A program made the translations under genes and the position numbers. Shown in pieces: positions 17,123-27,329 of a stretch of 64,000 nt of DNA. The stretch comes from JBDROU01 sp043809745 [NCBI: bacterium]. Its GTDB lineage: Bacteria > Elusimicrobiota > JBDRMW01. The DNA is taken from positions 1 through 64,000 of the forward strand of contig JBDROU010000081.1 of NCBI GenBank assembly GCA_043809745.1, written 5' to 3'. Each line of letters opens with the position of its first letter. Positions within the stretch are counted from its first letter, which is position 1. The notes below the pieces were generated by a model that was not told where the DNA came from, did not search any database, and saw nothing but the letters and a program-made list of their open reading frames with translations.

Positions 17123-18084
17123 TTAAAATTAAAGAAATATTCACTAATAATAAAAAGAAATTAATCTCGGGCGGTTATATTGCCAGAACAGTAGGTATTA
17201 CCCGTACGGCAGTCTGGAAAAAAGTCAGGCAGCTGCAAAAAAGCGGGTATAATATTGAATCGGTGAAAAATAAAGGTTATATACTGAATGAACTGCCGGA
17301 TGTAGTAGATATTGATGTCATTAAAATCAAATTGGAGAAAGATAAGCTTTTGGATGTTTACGGGAATATCAAATACTATTATCATACTCACTCTACACAA
17401 ACAGCTGCCAAAAGGCTGGCGGATAATAAAGCGGTAGAAAAACTTGCGATAATTACTGAAGATCAGGATCAATCTTACGGACGTTTTGGCAGAAAATGGT
17501 CCTCCCCTTACGGCGGACTTTGGTTTTCGATAATACTAAAACCTGATATCGTTCCTCAGAATGCTGCATTTCTTACCTTGCTTATGTCGCTTGCAGTAAG
17601 AGAGGTTTTGCAGGAATATGCTAAAAAACCAATGTATCTCAAATGGCCTAATGACGTATTTGCGGACAATAAAAAAATATGCGGTATTTTAACTGAATTA
17701 TCAGCAGAAATTGACAGAACCAGATGGGTTGTAATTGGTGCGGGGATTAATATAAATAATCGAATACCTTCAGAGTTAAGTAAAACAGCAGTTTCGCTCG
17801 CTCAGCTGTGTAAAAGAAAATTCGAGAGAACTGAGCTTTTTTACTCTATACTTAAGAATTTTGGAGAAAGGTATAAGAAGTTTTTAATCAGTGGATTTTA
17901 TCCGTTTAAGAGCGAATACAGAAAAAATCTGTTATGGATTAATAAGAATGTAAAAGCAGAATTAGCGGATGAAAGTGTAGTTAAGGGCAGAATATTCGGA
18001 ATAAACAGAAACGGTTTTTTAATTTTACAGACAGATGATCATAGGAGGGTTGTGGTCCCCTCCGGTGATTTGTATAAAACTTAA
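17119..18084 (+). CDS. birA: Bifunctional biotin-protein ligase / biotin operon repressor
   Basis: The 321-residue product joins biotin to carboxylase carrier proteins. Residues about 15-60 form a winged helix-turn-helix (GGYIARTVGITRTAVWKKV), so it is the repressor-type BirA. The ligase core follows, with the biotin-loop SYGRFGRKWSSPYGGLWFS and the KWPNDVF catalytic segment with its Lys, then a C-terminal SH3-like cap (RRVVVPSGD). It overlaps nadC by 4 bases. No biotin synthesis genes are visible in the window, so the target operator is unknown. Confidence 0.92.
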   Translation: MIKIKEIFTNNKKKLISGGYIARTVGITRTAVWKKVRQLQKSGYNIESVKNKGYILNELPDVVDIDVIKIKLEKDKLLDVYGNIKYYYHTHSTQTAAKRLADNKAVEKLAIITEDQDQSYGRFGRKWSSPYGGLWFSIILKPDIVPQNAAFLTLLMSLAVREVLQEYAKKPMYLKWPNDVFADNKKICGILTELSAEIDRTRWVVIGAGININNRIPSELSKTAVSLAQLCKRKFERTELFYSILKNFGERYKKFLISGFYPFKSEYRKNLLWINKNVKAELADESVVKGRIFGINRNGFLILQTDDHRRVVVPSGDLYKT

Positions 18085-18090
18085 AACTGT

Positions 18091-18184
18091 AGATCGCTCA
18101 AGAAGCTGCATTCTTCGGAATTGCTTAGTATGCTAAGCGTAAGTCGAAACGTTGCAGCCGAGAACCAAATTCTTTAGCGATCTT
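18091..18184. repeat. Palindromic intergenic element, intermediate copy
   Basis: Arms AGATCGCTCAAGAA (18091-18104) and TTCTTTAGCGATCT (18170-18183) surround an inner hairpin (GCTTAGTATGCTAAGC) and the family core GCAGCCGAGAACC. It sits between birA and the moxR operon and may act as a terminator for the former. About 94 bases long, between the short and full-length copies. Confidence 0.6.
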
Positions 18185-18209
18185 TGTAAGCATTCTTTTA
18201 GGAGGAATC

Positions 18210-19208
18210 ATGTCAGAGCCAAAGGAAGATGTTGCGTTAGTAGAAAAACTGGTTAAGGGAAGAAAATTAATATTAGAACAGCTGGAAAAGATTATTGTGG
18301 GTCAGAAGGAGGTTATAGACCAGCTGCTTACAGCGCTATTTTGCAGGGGACACTGTTTAATTGTGGGCGTGCCCGGTTTGGCTAAAACTCTTTTAATTTC
18401 CAGCATAGCGCAGATACTGGATTTGGATTTTAACAGGATACAATTTACTCCCGATCTGATGCCTTCGGATATTACTGGGACGGACGTGATTGAGCAGAAT
18501 ATGAAGACAGGTGAACGCAGCTTCAGATTTATCAAGGGGCCTTTATTTGCAAATATTGTTTTAGCAGATGAGATTAATAGAACCCCTCCGAAAACACAAT
18601 CTGCTTTACTGCAGGCAATGCAGGAGTACAAGGTTACTGCTGCAGGCAATACATATGGACTTCCTCTGCCGTTTTTTGTTTTGGCTACACAGAATCCGAT
18701 TGAACAGGAAGGTACGTATTTCTTACCTGAAGCGCAGCTTGACAGGTTCTTTTTTCAAGTTAATATTTCATATCCTTCTGTTGATGAGGAAAGACAGATA
18801 GTAAAGCAGACAACATCCGCGTATCATCAAGATTTAACCAAGGTGCTGAATGCCGGGGAAATCGTAATGCTTCAGGATATAGTGAGAAAAGTTCCAGCAA
18901 GCGATGCTGTGATTGATTATGCGGTCAATCTTGTGCGGCTGACCAGGCCCAAGGAACGCGATGTCCCTGATTTTGTAAAGAAATGGGTGCAGTGGGGCGC
19001 CGGTCCCCGGGCTTCGCAGAGCTTAATTTTGGGAGGGAAATCCAGGGCAATACTAGACGGCCGCTTTACCGTTTCGCGCGAGGATATTAGGGCTGTGGCT
19101 TTCCCTGTTTTGAGGCACAGGATTATACTCAACTTTTTGGCTGAGGCTGAGGGTATTTCTGTTGAAGAAGTTGTAAAAAAATTACTGGATTTTGTAAAAG
19201 ACCAGTGA
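18210..19208 (+). CDS. MoxR-family AAA+ ATPase
   Basis: The 332-residue product has Walker A GVPGLAKT (53-60), Walker B LADEINR (Asp120, Glu121), a sensor-1 TQNP and a C-terminal lid with a helical bundle, as in MoxR chaperones. These ATPases are thought to remodel or insert cofactors into partner proteins with vWA domains. It is the first gene of the large operon, preceded by a good AGGAGG (18200-18205) and 49 bases upstream of the DUF58 gene, the standard pairing. The vWA proteins encoded below are its likely clients. Confidence 0.93.
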   Translation: MSEPKEDVALVEKLVKGRKLILEQLEKIIVGQKEVIDQLLTALFCRGHCLIVGVPGLAKTLLISSIAQILDLDFNRIQFTPDLMPSDITGTDVIEQNMKTGERSFRFIKGPLFANIVLADEINRTPPKTQSALLQAMQEYKVTAAGNTYGLPLPFFVLATQNPIEQEGTYFLPEAQLDRFFFQVNISYPSVDEERQIVKQTTSAYHQDLTKVLNAGEIVMLQDIVRKVPASDAVIDYAVNLVRLTRPKERDVPDFVKKWVQWGAGPRASQSLILGGKSRAILDGRFTVSREDIRAVAFPVLRHRIILNFLAEAEGISVEEVVKKLLDFVKDQ

Positions 19209-19256
19209 TCCTTTTTTAAGTTTTTAATACAAAGTTTTTGATTCAGTCCTGAATAA

Positions 19257-20153
19257 ATGGCCGATAAAAAATCATTACTTGATCCATTAGTGCTTGCCAG
19301 GCTTTCGAGTTTGTCGTTAAAAGCCAGATATGTTATTGAAGGCGTTATGAGCGGCCTGCACAGAAGCCCTACGAGGGGGTTTTCTCAAGAGTTTGTTCAG
19401 CACAGAGAGTATGTTTCCGGAGACGATCTTAGATATATTGATTGGAAGGTTTTAGGCAGATCGGATAAATATTTCATAAAGCAGTATAAAGAAGAAACAA
19501 ACTTGCGGGCTTATGTAGTATTAGACACGTCTAAGTCAATGTCTTTTAGCTCTGCAGCAGCTATAAGTAAATTAGAGTACGCTTCCGTACTTGCTGCCAG
19601 CATAGCTTATATGGTGATCAAACAGGGAGATTCCGCAGGTCTTGCTGTTTTTGATAAGGATTTAAAGACTCATTTACCACCCAGCGCCGACAGGTCATAT
19701 CTGAAAACGATTGTAGAAAAACTGGAGAATGTTCAGCCCGGTGAAAAGAGCGATTTTACTTCCTCATTTGGCATGTTAAGCGAAATACTGCACAAAAGAA
19801 GCATAATAATTATTATATCTGATCTGCTCGGGGATCCGGACTCTGTGATTAACGCGATTAAATATTTTAGATACAAAAAAAACGAGGTTGTTGTATTTCA
19901 GATTTTAGACAAAGGTGAACTGGATCTTTCTTTAAATGGAAGCATTCGTTTTGAAGATATTGAAACCAATGAACGTCTGGTTACATATCCGGAGATTATA
20001 AAAGATGAATATGAAAAGCTGATGAAGGTATTTTTGGAGACGTACAAGGTCGGTTTTAGAAAGTCAGATATAGATTATTGTTTTGCAACAACTGATATGC
20101 CTTTTGATTTTGTACTTGGTAATTATTTGAACCGGCAGCTGTCATTTCAATAA
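19257..20153 (+). CDS. DUF58 domain protein (vWA-like)
   Basis: The 298-residue product contains the DUF58 signature (REYVSGDDLRYIDWKVLGRS) and, beyond it, a vWA-like core starting at VVLDTSKSM with the D-x-S-x-S metal site. No transmembrane segment is evident. Members of this family pair with MoxR ATPases. The stop TAA overlaps the start of the following gene by 1 base (TAATG), so the two are tightly coupled. Its role is inferred as a MoxR partner at the inner membrane. Confidence 0.92.
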   Translation: MADKKSLLDPLVLARLSSLSLKARYVIEGVMSGLHRSPTRGFSQEFVQHREYVSGDDLRYIDWKVLGRSDKYFIKQYKEETNLRAYVVLDTSKSMSFSSAAAISKLEYASVLAASIAYMVIKQGDSAGLAVFDKDLKTHLPPSADRSYLKTIVEKLENVQPGEKSDFTSSFGMLSEILHKRSIIIIISDLLGDPDSVINAIKYFRYKKNEVVVFQILDKGELDLSLNGSIRFEDIETNERLVTYPEIIKDEYEKLMKVFLETYKVGFRKSDIDYCFATTDMPFDFVLGNYLNRQLSFQ

Positions 20154-22270
20154 TGAATTTTTCGTTTCTATACCCTTATTTTTTATGGGCGTTGCCTCTT
20201 GCAGGGCTTCCGATTATTCTGCATCTGTTGTTTAAGAAGAAGCCGAAATTATACAGATTCAGTTATCTGCACTTCATCAATCTTGCAACCCGTCAAAATG
20301 TACCGCATTCAAGGTTAAAGAATTATCTGCTTCTTTTTGTCAGATGTCTAATACTGTTGATACTTACGATTCTTTTTAGCAGGCCTGTACTGCACTTCGG
20401 AGATACTTTTAAGAAGAAAAAAGAATTATCCAGGTCATTTGTTATTTTAATTGATAATTCCTATTCAATGGGTTTCCAGGTCGGGGACAGGAATTACTTT
20501 GAATACGTGAAAGATTCATCAAGGGAGCTTATAAATAATTTAAGCGACAGTGATAGAGCTGCGGTTGTTGTTTTTTCTAACAGGGTGGAGTTTGCTTCAG
20601 GCCAATTAACGAATGACAAACAACTACTGCAAAAAAAAGTGTCAGAAATTAAACTGAGCAACAATCCAACGGATATCACATCTGCTTTTGATGTAGCTTC
20701 CAGATTATTAAAAAATACCCAAACACCCAGCAGTGTCATAATTGTATTTTCTGATTTTGCAAAGCACGGCTGGAAAAGGATGGAACTCAGCAAGGCATTT
20801 GAAAGAAAAGATGATTTTTATAAAAAAGTTAAGCTGATTTTCGTCGACCATGAGTATGAAGTGAAAAATATGGCAATTTTTAATATTGAATTAAAAGGCG
20901 ATTATTACAATGAAGATGCGAATGTCATTGCAAGTATCATAAATTTCGATAACACAAATGTAAATCCGGGCATGAGTATATATTGGAATGGCGTAAAAAA
21001 ACTGGAAGGGGTAGTGGAATTAAAGAAAAAAGAATATAAAAAAAAGGTGTTTCAGCTGCGCCTGCCGGAAAAACAGATTGTTGATATTGAGGGCAGATTG
21101 AATGTGGATGGACTGGCATTAGATAATAAATATTATTTTACAAAGTCCATAAAACCTGTAGTAAATATTTTGATAATTGACGGTGATCCGAAATTATCTA
21201 CCGTTGACGGAGAATCTTTTTTTCTGCAGCATGCGCTCACTCCAAAAACAGGACTTTCCGGTATTCGAGCAAAAATAACAGGGGTTGATGAGGCTTCAGG
21301 TATTAATATGCGCGATTACGATCTTCTTATAAGCTGCAATGTCGGTTCTTTAAGGCAGGAAATGGCTGATAAACTTGATGCTTATTTGCAGCAAGGCGGA
21401 AGGTTGCTGATTACTTTAGGGAATAACACCAAGGTTGATTTATACAAATCCTTGAAACCATTAATGCCGGCAGAGATAGTGTCGCATAAGGCGCTTTCAA
21501 AAGGGGAGTCTATAGAATTAAAGCCGACGGCTCATCCATTGCTTAAAAAGTTAGAATTACAGGATTCATATGAGATGGGATTAATTAACTTTACTCAGTA
21601 CTATTTTGTAAGGCCTATGCTGGGTTCGCGGGTCGTATTATCACTTGCAAACGGACATCCTTTGCTGGTGGAAAGAAACATCGGCAGCGGCAGCAGTATG
21701 CTGTTCTGCTCTACAGTTGATAGGGATTGGACAAACTTTCCTGTAAAACCGCTCTATCCGATATTCTTTCAGGAAATAGCCCGCTACCTTACTCAAGATA
21801 AAAAGACTTTTCTAAAGAAGGTTCATTGGATAATTGGAGAAAGTCTGACATCTAAGCATATTGATTATAAGGGAAATGTTTCCTCAATAAGCCTTATTGA
21901 CCCGGACAAAAGCAGAAACGATATAAGCAAACTTCTAAGGAACTATCAAGAAGTAATATTTGATGTTCCGGGAATTTATTATTTAGAATATAACATTGAC
22001 GGTAAAAAGATCATCGAAGGATTAGATGTGAATTTGGACCAAATAGAGTCGGAGGGAAATTTCGAAAAGATCTCAAGCTCTGAGATACAAGATATATTCC
22101 CGAAGATTGATGTTTCGCGTTTGGTTTTGGATAAGCAGTTTATCAAAAAGCTGCTTATAATGTTAAATGGAAAAGAAGTAAGTAAATATTTTTTCTGGAT
22201 TCTGCTTTCATTGCTCCTTGTTGAGACTCTGCTTGCAAATCCAAGACAAAAGAAAGCAAAATATTCTTGA
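20153..22270 (+). CDS. BatA-like membrane protein with vWA domain
   Basis: The 705-residue product begins with the aerotolerance-regulator N-terminal segment: a helix (5-27, LYPYFLWALPLAGLPIIL) and a second (58-76). A vWA domain follows with the intact metal site DNSYS (Asp101, Ser103, Ser105). Then come a long extracytoplasmic region, a GATase-like fold (about 340-480; ILIIDGDPK, then LQQGGRLLI), and a final helix near 685-700. Architecture matches the large BatA/vWA proteins of MoxR operons. It probably displays or senses envelope partners under MoxR action; no substrate is visible. Confidence 0.85.
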   Translation: MNFSFLYPYFLWALPLAGLPIILHLLFKKKPKLYRFSYLHFINLATRQNVPHSRLKNYLLLFVRCLILLILTILFSRPVLHFGDTFKKKKELSRSFVILIDNSYSMGFQVGDRNYFEYVKDSSRELINNLSDSDRAAVVVFSNRVEFASGQLTNDKQLLQKKVSEIKLSNNPTDITSAFDVASRLLKNTQTPSSVIIVFSDFAKHGWKRMELSKAFERKDDFYKKVKLIFVDHEYEVKNMAIFNIELKGDYYNEDANVIASIINFDNTNVNPGMSIYWNGVKKLEGVVELKKKEYKKKVFQLRLPEKQIVDIEGRLNVDGLALDNKYYFTKSIKPVVNILIIDGDPKLSTVDGESFFLQHALTPKTGLSGIRAKITGVDEASGINMRDYDLLISCNVGSLRQEMADKLDAYLQQGGRLLITLGNNTKVDLYKSLKPLMPAEIVSHKALSKGESIELKPTAHPLLKKLELQDSYEMGLINFTQYYFVRPMLGSRVVLSLANGHPLLVERNIGSGSSMLFCSTVDRDWTNFPVKPLYPIFFQEIARYLTQDKKTFLKKVHWIIGESLTSKHIDYKGNVSSISLIDPDKSRNDISKLLRNYQEVIFDVPGIYYLEYNIDGKKIIEGLDVNLDQIESEGNFEKISSSEIQDIFPKIDVSRLVLDKQFIKKLLIMLNGKEVSKYFFWILLSLLLVETLLANPRQKKAKYS

Positions 22271-22280
22271 ACATAAAAGT

Positions 22281-23021
22281 ATGAAAAAAATCACGGTTCT
22301 TATTTTTATTTTATGTTTATTCAGCCGGTATGTATCCCCGGGCCAGCTGGATAGGTTTATTTTTACTCAAGTCCGGCATGAAGGATATTGGGACCCGTAT
22401 CCTGATATTTTTCAAGAGATACTTTCATTTCTTGTGAGCACGACAAGTATTGAGGTAATTTCTTCCAGACGGGTGGTCAGTTTTTCGAGCGATGAACTCT
22501 TCGAGTCGCCTTTTCTTGTGATTACCGGAAGCGGTGATATAGGAAGGTTAAATAAAGAGCAGATAGATAATGTTGGAAAGTTTATTAAAGGCGGCGGGGT
22601 GATATTTGTTGATTCTTCCGAAGCTGTAATGGGATCAACGTTAATAAGCTCAATTAAGCGGGAGTTTAAGCGGGTATTCCCTGATTCGGTGTTCGAAGAT
22701 ATTCCGCGAGATCATGCTGTATTGAGATCTTTTTATCTTTTGAGAACTATAGGGGGAAGAAGGATTGTGAGCAATACCTTAAAGGGATTGAAAGTTGATG
22801 GATTTACGTCGGTTATAATTTCAGAAAATGATTGTTTAGGAGCCTGGGCCCGGGACAAATTAGGAAATCATATTTACAGTTGTACCCCCGGCGGAGAGAA
22901 ACAGCGGCTTGAAGCAATAAAGCTTACCGCAAACATAATAATTTACGGTTTTACAGGCACTTACAAAACCGATGCGATTCATATCCCTTTTATACTCCAA
23001 AAATTGAAAACAAGATATTGA
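22281..23021 (+). CDS. DUF4159 exported protein
   Basis: Start at the ATG at 22281 gives a signal peptide (MKKITVLIFILCLFSRYVSP). An in-frame start at 22218 would overlap the previous gene. The 246-residue product matches DUF4159, with FTQVRHEGYWDPYPD, a central FIKGGGVIFVDSS block and a GATase-like fold lacking the catalytic Cys. DUF4159 proteins are standard members of MoxR/BatA operons in envelope-rich bacteria. The C-terminus NIIIYGFTGTYKTD resembles the conserved end of the family. Confidence 0.85.
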   Translation: MKKITVLIFILCLFSRYVSPGQLDRFIFTQVRHEGYWDPYPDIFQEILSFLVSTTSIEVISSRRVVSFSSDELFESPFLVITGSGDIGRLNKEQIDNVGKFIKGGGVIFVDSSEAVMGSTLISSIKREFKRVFPDSVFEDIPRDHAVLRSFYLLRTIGGRRIVSNTLKGLKVDGFTSVIISENDCLGAWARDKLGNHIYSCTPGGEKQRLEAIKLTANIIIYGFTGTYKTDAIHIPFILQKLKTRY

Positions 23022-23049
23022 GCGAAGGGGATATTGAAAGGTGTAGATA

Positions 23050-25233
23050 ATGGTATTTTCTGCTATTGGTTATCAAGAAATATTGTTTATAGCGGTAATA
23101 GTGTTAATATTGTTTTTCCTGCACAAACGCTTAAACAAGATGCTGTACTTCTTTTTCTTCAGGTTAATTATTTTTTTAAGTTTGATTTTTATGTTCTTTG
23201 AACCCCAAAGGGTAGTTTATGATGACCAGGAGGACAAGCCGAATGTGGCTGTAATGATAGACACTTCCAAAAGCATGAACATTAAGGATCCCGATAAGAG
23301 AATTGATAAAGTAAATCAGTTTATCAACAGCAGCAAAAACTTATTCGGGAAGAATATCCAAACCTATTTCTATCCTTTCAGCGAATCTTCATCGAGAGTG
23401 GATTCCGATAAATTGAATGTTGCGGGCGCGGAAGGAGAATCCACAGATATCGCATCCGTGATAGCTGAAGTTGGCAGGGAATTAAGAGGAAAATTAGCTG
23501 CAGGGGTATTAATAAGTGACGGCGGTCATAATACTTCCGGGGATCCATTGCAGGAAGCAAAAAGCTTTGGCGCTCCTATTTACTGTCTGGGGGTGGGAAG
23601 TTCACAAGGAGCTCCGGATTTAGCTGTTGCGGAGTTAAATGTAAGCGACTTTGCTTTCAAGAATACTCCGATTGAGATAGACTGCACTGTAAAATCATAT
23701 GGTTTTGATGGAAAGAAAATTCAGGTGACGCTAAATGAAGGTAATGAGCTTATCAGCCAAAAGACGGTTATTGTTAAAGGAGAAAGATATATCAAACAGA
23801 TTAAATTCAAGTATATCCCAAAAAAAGTCGGAAACTTTCAGTACACAATTTCCATACCGGTACTTCAAGGAGAAGCAACCTCAAAAAATAACAAAAAACA
23901 CTTCATGCTTGATATAGTTCGCGAGAAATTACGAGTGCTGTATATTTGCGGCCAGCCGAGTTACGAATATGCATCCTTAAGAAGGGTGCTTAAGAGCGAT
24001 CCATCGATTGAACTGGTCAGCTTTGTAATTTTGCGCAATCCCGAAAATATACCATTTGTGCCTGATAATCAGCTTTCTTTAATACCATTTCCGGCTCAGG
24101 AAATATTTATGGAGAAATTATTTAATTTCGATTTACTAATTTTTGAAAATTTTACGTATACAAGATTTGGATTCTTTTCTGCTTATCTGTCGAACATAAA
24201 AAATTACGTGCTTGATAAGGGAGGCTCATTTTTGATGATAGGCGGGGAGAATTCTTTTGGTTTGGGCAGGTACAATAACACGCCTATAGAGGACATACTG
24301 CCTGTTGTCACCGCGGGTGTAAATGAGGAGTATATGGATGAATTCTTCGAGCTTGAAATAGATAAGCTGAAGCATCCTATAATGGCGCTGAGCGATGCCG
24401 AAGGAGAGAATCGAAAAATATGGAGCGAGATGCCTAAACTTGAAGGATATAATCGGTTTATTGGCCTGAAACCGGGCGCAATTAATTTAGCGGTCGAGAA
24501 AAAATCCGGAAGCCCGGTAATATCTGTTTGGGATAAGGGAAAAGGCAGGGTAATGGCTGTAGCGACGAATACAACCTGGCGGTGGTCAATGGGGTTATCA
24601 AAAGAAGGTAAAACTCCCCTTTACTATAACAGGTTCTGGCGAAGAGCCGTCAGGTGGCTTACAAGAGCTGATAAGATGAAATTGGTGCTGTTAAGCCTTA
24701 ATAAGAGGCAATATGTTTTTGGCGAGAAGATGCTGGTTAAAATACTGGTAAGCGACAAATCATATCAACCTCTGAGCAAAGCAAGGGTTGAACTGGAGGT
24801 GGTGTCTCCCAGTCAAAACAGGGTTGATGTGCCGGTATATGAGAGCGGTCCAGGCGAGTATGTCGCGGAGGTGAGATTAGAACAATTAGGTACATATATT
24901 CTTGATGCTCTGGCATTTGATCCCCGGGATACTATATCGCAGTTTCCTTTAGGCCGGGATAAACGGGCTGTTGAGGTTATAATAACATCGAAGGAAGATG
25001 AAACACTGCAGCTTAACAGAGCATTATTATTGGAAATTGCTGATGAAAGCGGCGGTTTATACTCACATATAAATGATTTTAATATTGATTTACTGGAAGA
25101 ATTCATACGCGCTAAAGGTAAAAAGCAGATAAAAGAGAAAATTCAATTCTGGAATTCCCCATATATTTATATAATCTTTATAATATTGTTGGGAATCGAG
25201 TGGTTTTGGCGCAGAAGAAAGGGTTTGTTGTGA
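23050..25233 (+). CDS. Large membrane-anchored vWA/GATase-like protein
   Basis: The 727-residue product has two N-terminal helices (about 8-25 and 34-50), a vWA domain with DTSKS (Asp71, Ser73, Ser75), beta-sandwich regions, and a GATase-like fold (about 300-420) containing LDKGGSFLMIGGENSFG. It ends with a C-terminal helix and a basic tail (WFWRRRKG). This architecture is the classic second vWA component of MoxR operons. Start by ATG 23050 after AAAGGTG. Its stop overlaps the first glycosyltransferase start (GTGA at 25230), coupling the two modules. Confidence 0.85.
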   Translation: MVFSAIGYQEILFIAVIVLILFFLHKRLNKMLYFFFFRLIIFLSLIFMFFEPQRVVYDDQEDKPNVAVMIDTSKSMNIKDPDKRIDKVNQFINSSKNLFGKNIQTYFYPFSESSSRVDSDKLNVAGAEGESTDIASVIAEVGRELRGKLAAGVLISDGGHNTSGDPLQEAKSFGAPIYCLGVGSSQGAPDLAVAELNVSDFAFKNTPIEIDCTVKSYGFDGKKIQVTLNEGNELISQKTVIVKGERYIKQIKFKYIPKKVGNFQYTISIPVLQGEATSKNNKKHFMLDIVREKLRVLYICGQPSYEYASLRRVLKSDPSIELVSFVILRNPENIPFVPDNQLSLIPFPAQEIFMEKLFNFDLLIFENFTYTRFGFFSAYLSNIKNYVLDKGGSFLMIGGENSFGLGRYNNTPIEDILPVVTAGVNEEYMDEFFELEIDKLKHPIMALSDAEGENRKIWSEMPKLEGYNRFIGLKPGAINLAVEKKSGSPVISVWDKGKGRVMAVATNTTWRWSMGLSKEGKTPLYYNRFWRRAVRWLTRADKMKLVLLSLNKRQYVFGEKMLVKILVSDKSYQPLSKARVELEVVSPSQNRVDVPVYESGPGEYVAEVRLEQLGTYILDALAFDPRDTISQFPLGRDKRAVEVIITSKEDETLQLNRALLLEIADESGGLYSHINDFNIDLLEEFIRAKGKKQIKEKIQFWNSPYIYIIFIILLGIEWFWRRRKGLL

Positions 25234-27329
25234 ACAAAAATATTTTTACCGCTGTTCTGCTTTTTATAGTTCTTTTTGGATTATTTCTTTTTTATCTGTG
25301 TCCTGATGTATTTGTCGGTGATTCCGGAGAATTTATTACTACAAGTGAAGCGTTGGGGATAGCTCATTCACCGGGATATCCTTTGTATTCTGTTATAGGC
25401 AAGTTTGCAACCGTGATTTTTCCTTTCGGAAATACTGCCTATAGGATTAATCTATATTCCGCGTTAACGGCGGCCCTTTGTCTTGCTGTGTTGTTCTTAG
25501 TCGCGCGTTTGTTAGGTATTCAACTATTTTCCTCAATTATTACGGTTCTGCTATTAGCGTTAAATGCTGATTTCCTAAGTACAACTGTAAATGCCGAAGT
25601 GTTCATGTTAAATGCGTTCTTTGCCAGCTGTTTGCTTTGGATCTTGTTTAAGCTGGAAAGCGAAGATGACGCTTTGAAATTGCACTGGTTTTACTGCGCG
25701 GTGTTTTTATTTGCGCTGGGTTTGGGAAACCACCATTCTATTATATTCTATACTTCAGGATTTATTCTGCTTGCGTGCTATTACTTTTTGGATCACAGGA
25801 TCCCTATCCGGGAGATGGCGGGAATAATGCAGGGAGCGGTTTTTTTTATTTGTTTAGGTTTGAGCATATATGCTTATGTTTATATACGTTCCCTTAAAGA
25901 GCCTTTTCTTAACTGGGGGCAAGCCGATAATCTGGAAAAGATTTGGAGACTTTTTGCTCGTAAAGATTACGGCACATTTACATTAGCTCTGGGTGAAAAG
26001 GCAGGATTTTCATTTAGCTCGCTATTTTTGCAGCTTAAAAGGTATTTTTTAACTGTTGCGGATTCGTTTTACTGGATTACTTTTATATGTTCAGTTTTTG
26101 GCTGGGTTGTATGGTATTTCAGGTCTAAAAGGCAGTTCTACTTAGGGTTGGTTATTTTCCTGAGCAGCGGAATCGGCTTTTTTATTATCGGGAATATGCC
26201 GTTTGACTCCCAATCTACAGGGATATTAGGCAGGTTTTATATACTTTCTATACTAGTTCTAATATTAGGATTCGGGTTCTTGATTGATATGTTGAAATTC
26301 TATTACGGTAGAATCATTTACGCAGTTGTTTGCCTGCTTCCGTTATTCGGATTGGTAAACAGTAAAGAGTTGAGCCTTAGGAATGCGTATTTTGCTTATG
26401 ATTACGGAAAAAACATATTCAAAACACTGCCTTTAAATGCATACCTTTTTATAGATGGCGGGGATGATACATTCTATTCGCTAGCTTACTTGACATTTGC
26501 ATTAAATAAAAGAAGGGATGTTCATATTCATGACAGGGGCGGGCTTGTTTTTAACAGCGCTTACGGAGAAGATTTTAGGAATCTGTCACGGAACGAAAAA
26601 GAGATTAGAAGACAAAATGCGGAGAAGGGGTATTTGAAGAGCGGGAATAGAGTTTTTTACTCAACAATGAATAGGCAAATATTGGAAGGTGTAGAGCTGG
26701 AGTCAGCGGGTTTTCTTTTTGAGGCCGATCACAAGCGAAACGATGTGGAAGATTTATGGGAATTGTATAGTCTAAGAGGAATTTATACAGACTACAAATA
26801 TGATTATTATTACCGTTTAAGAGCGCTGCTGCCATATTATCCTTTTGTTAAAGGGATGAGCCTGATAAGCGGTAGTAAAAGCGACGGAATAACTGTAAGC
26901 AAGATAACGGCTTATTGGAATAAGGCTTTTTCAGTCGGATATGATGTAAAATGGCTGAAAGATAACATATATTTAGAAGGTTCGGTATCAGCTTATCACA
27001 TGTTTCAGAACCAAGAATTGGATAGTGCAGAAATCCTTTATAGTTTCCTTACCAGGGCCGATCCTCAGCAGGTAGGTCCGTGGGTTAATTTAGGAGCTGT
27101 TTATGAAAGAAAAGGTGATTTGGAGCGCGCAAAAAAATATTATATTATGGCAATCGGGTGGGATCCTATGAATCTGGACGCACATTATAATCTGGGAGTC
27201 GTATATTGGGGGGAAAAAAATTGGCAGGGCGTAGTACAGGAATTTCAGATCGTTTACAACATTGATCCGAATTTTAGAAATATTCAAAATCACTTGAGAA
27301 GAGCCAGGTATGAATTGCAGAAACAATGA
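25230..27329 (+). CDS. DUF2723 GT-C glycosyltransferase with C-terminal TPR, copy 1
   Basis: GTG at 25230 overlaps the upstream TGA and has AAAGGG about six bases before it. An in-frame GTG at 25200 inside the previous gene is less likely. The 699-residue product has many membrane helices. The early loop VFVGDSGEFITTSEALGIAH followed by SPGYPLY is typical of DUF2723, the protein O-mannosyltransferase-like GT-C clan, with the catalytic acidic pair in GDSGEF. The last 130 residues hold two or three TPR units. Likely transfers sugar from a lipid carrier to a periplasmic protein; donor and acceptor are not visible. Confidence 0.85.
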   Translation: MNKNIFTAVLLFIVLFGLFLFYLCPDVFVGDSGEFITTSEALGIAHSPGYPLYSVIGKFATVIFPFGNTAYRINLYSALTAALCLAVLFLVARLLGIQLFSSIITVLLLALNADFLSTTVNAEVFMLNAFFASCLLWILFKLESEDDALKLHWFYCAVFLFALGLGNHHSIIFYTSGFILLACYYFLDHRIPIREMAGIMQGAVFFICLGLSIYAYVYIRSLKEPFLNWGQADNLEKIWRLFARKDYGTFTLALGEKAGFSFSSLFLQLKRYFLTVADSFYWITFICSVFGWVVWYFRSKRQFYLGLVIFLSSGIGFFIIGNMPFDSQSTGILGRFYILSILVLILGFGFLIDMLKFYYGRIIYAVVCLLPLFGLVNSKELSLRNAYFAYDYGKNIFKTLPLNAYLFIDGGDDTFYSLAYLTFALNKRRDVHIHDRGGLVFNSAYGEDFRNLSRNEKEIRRQNAEKGYLKSGNRVFYSTMNRQILEGVELESAGFLFEADHKRNDVEDLWELYSLRGIYTDYKYDYYYRLRALLPYYPFVKGMSLISGSKSDGITVSKITAYWNKAFSVGYDVKWLKDNIYLEGSVSAYHMFQNQELDSAEILYSFLTRADPQQVGPWVNLGAVYERKGDLERAKKYYIMAIGWDPMNLDAHYNLGVVYWGEKNWQGVVQEFQIVYNIDPNFRNIQNHLRRARYELQKQ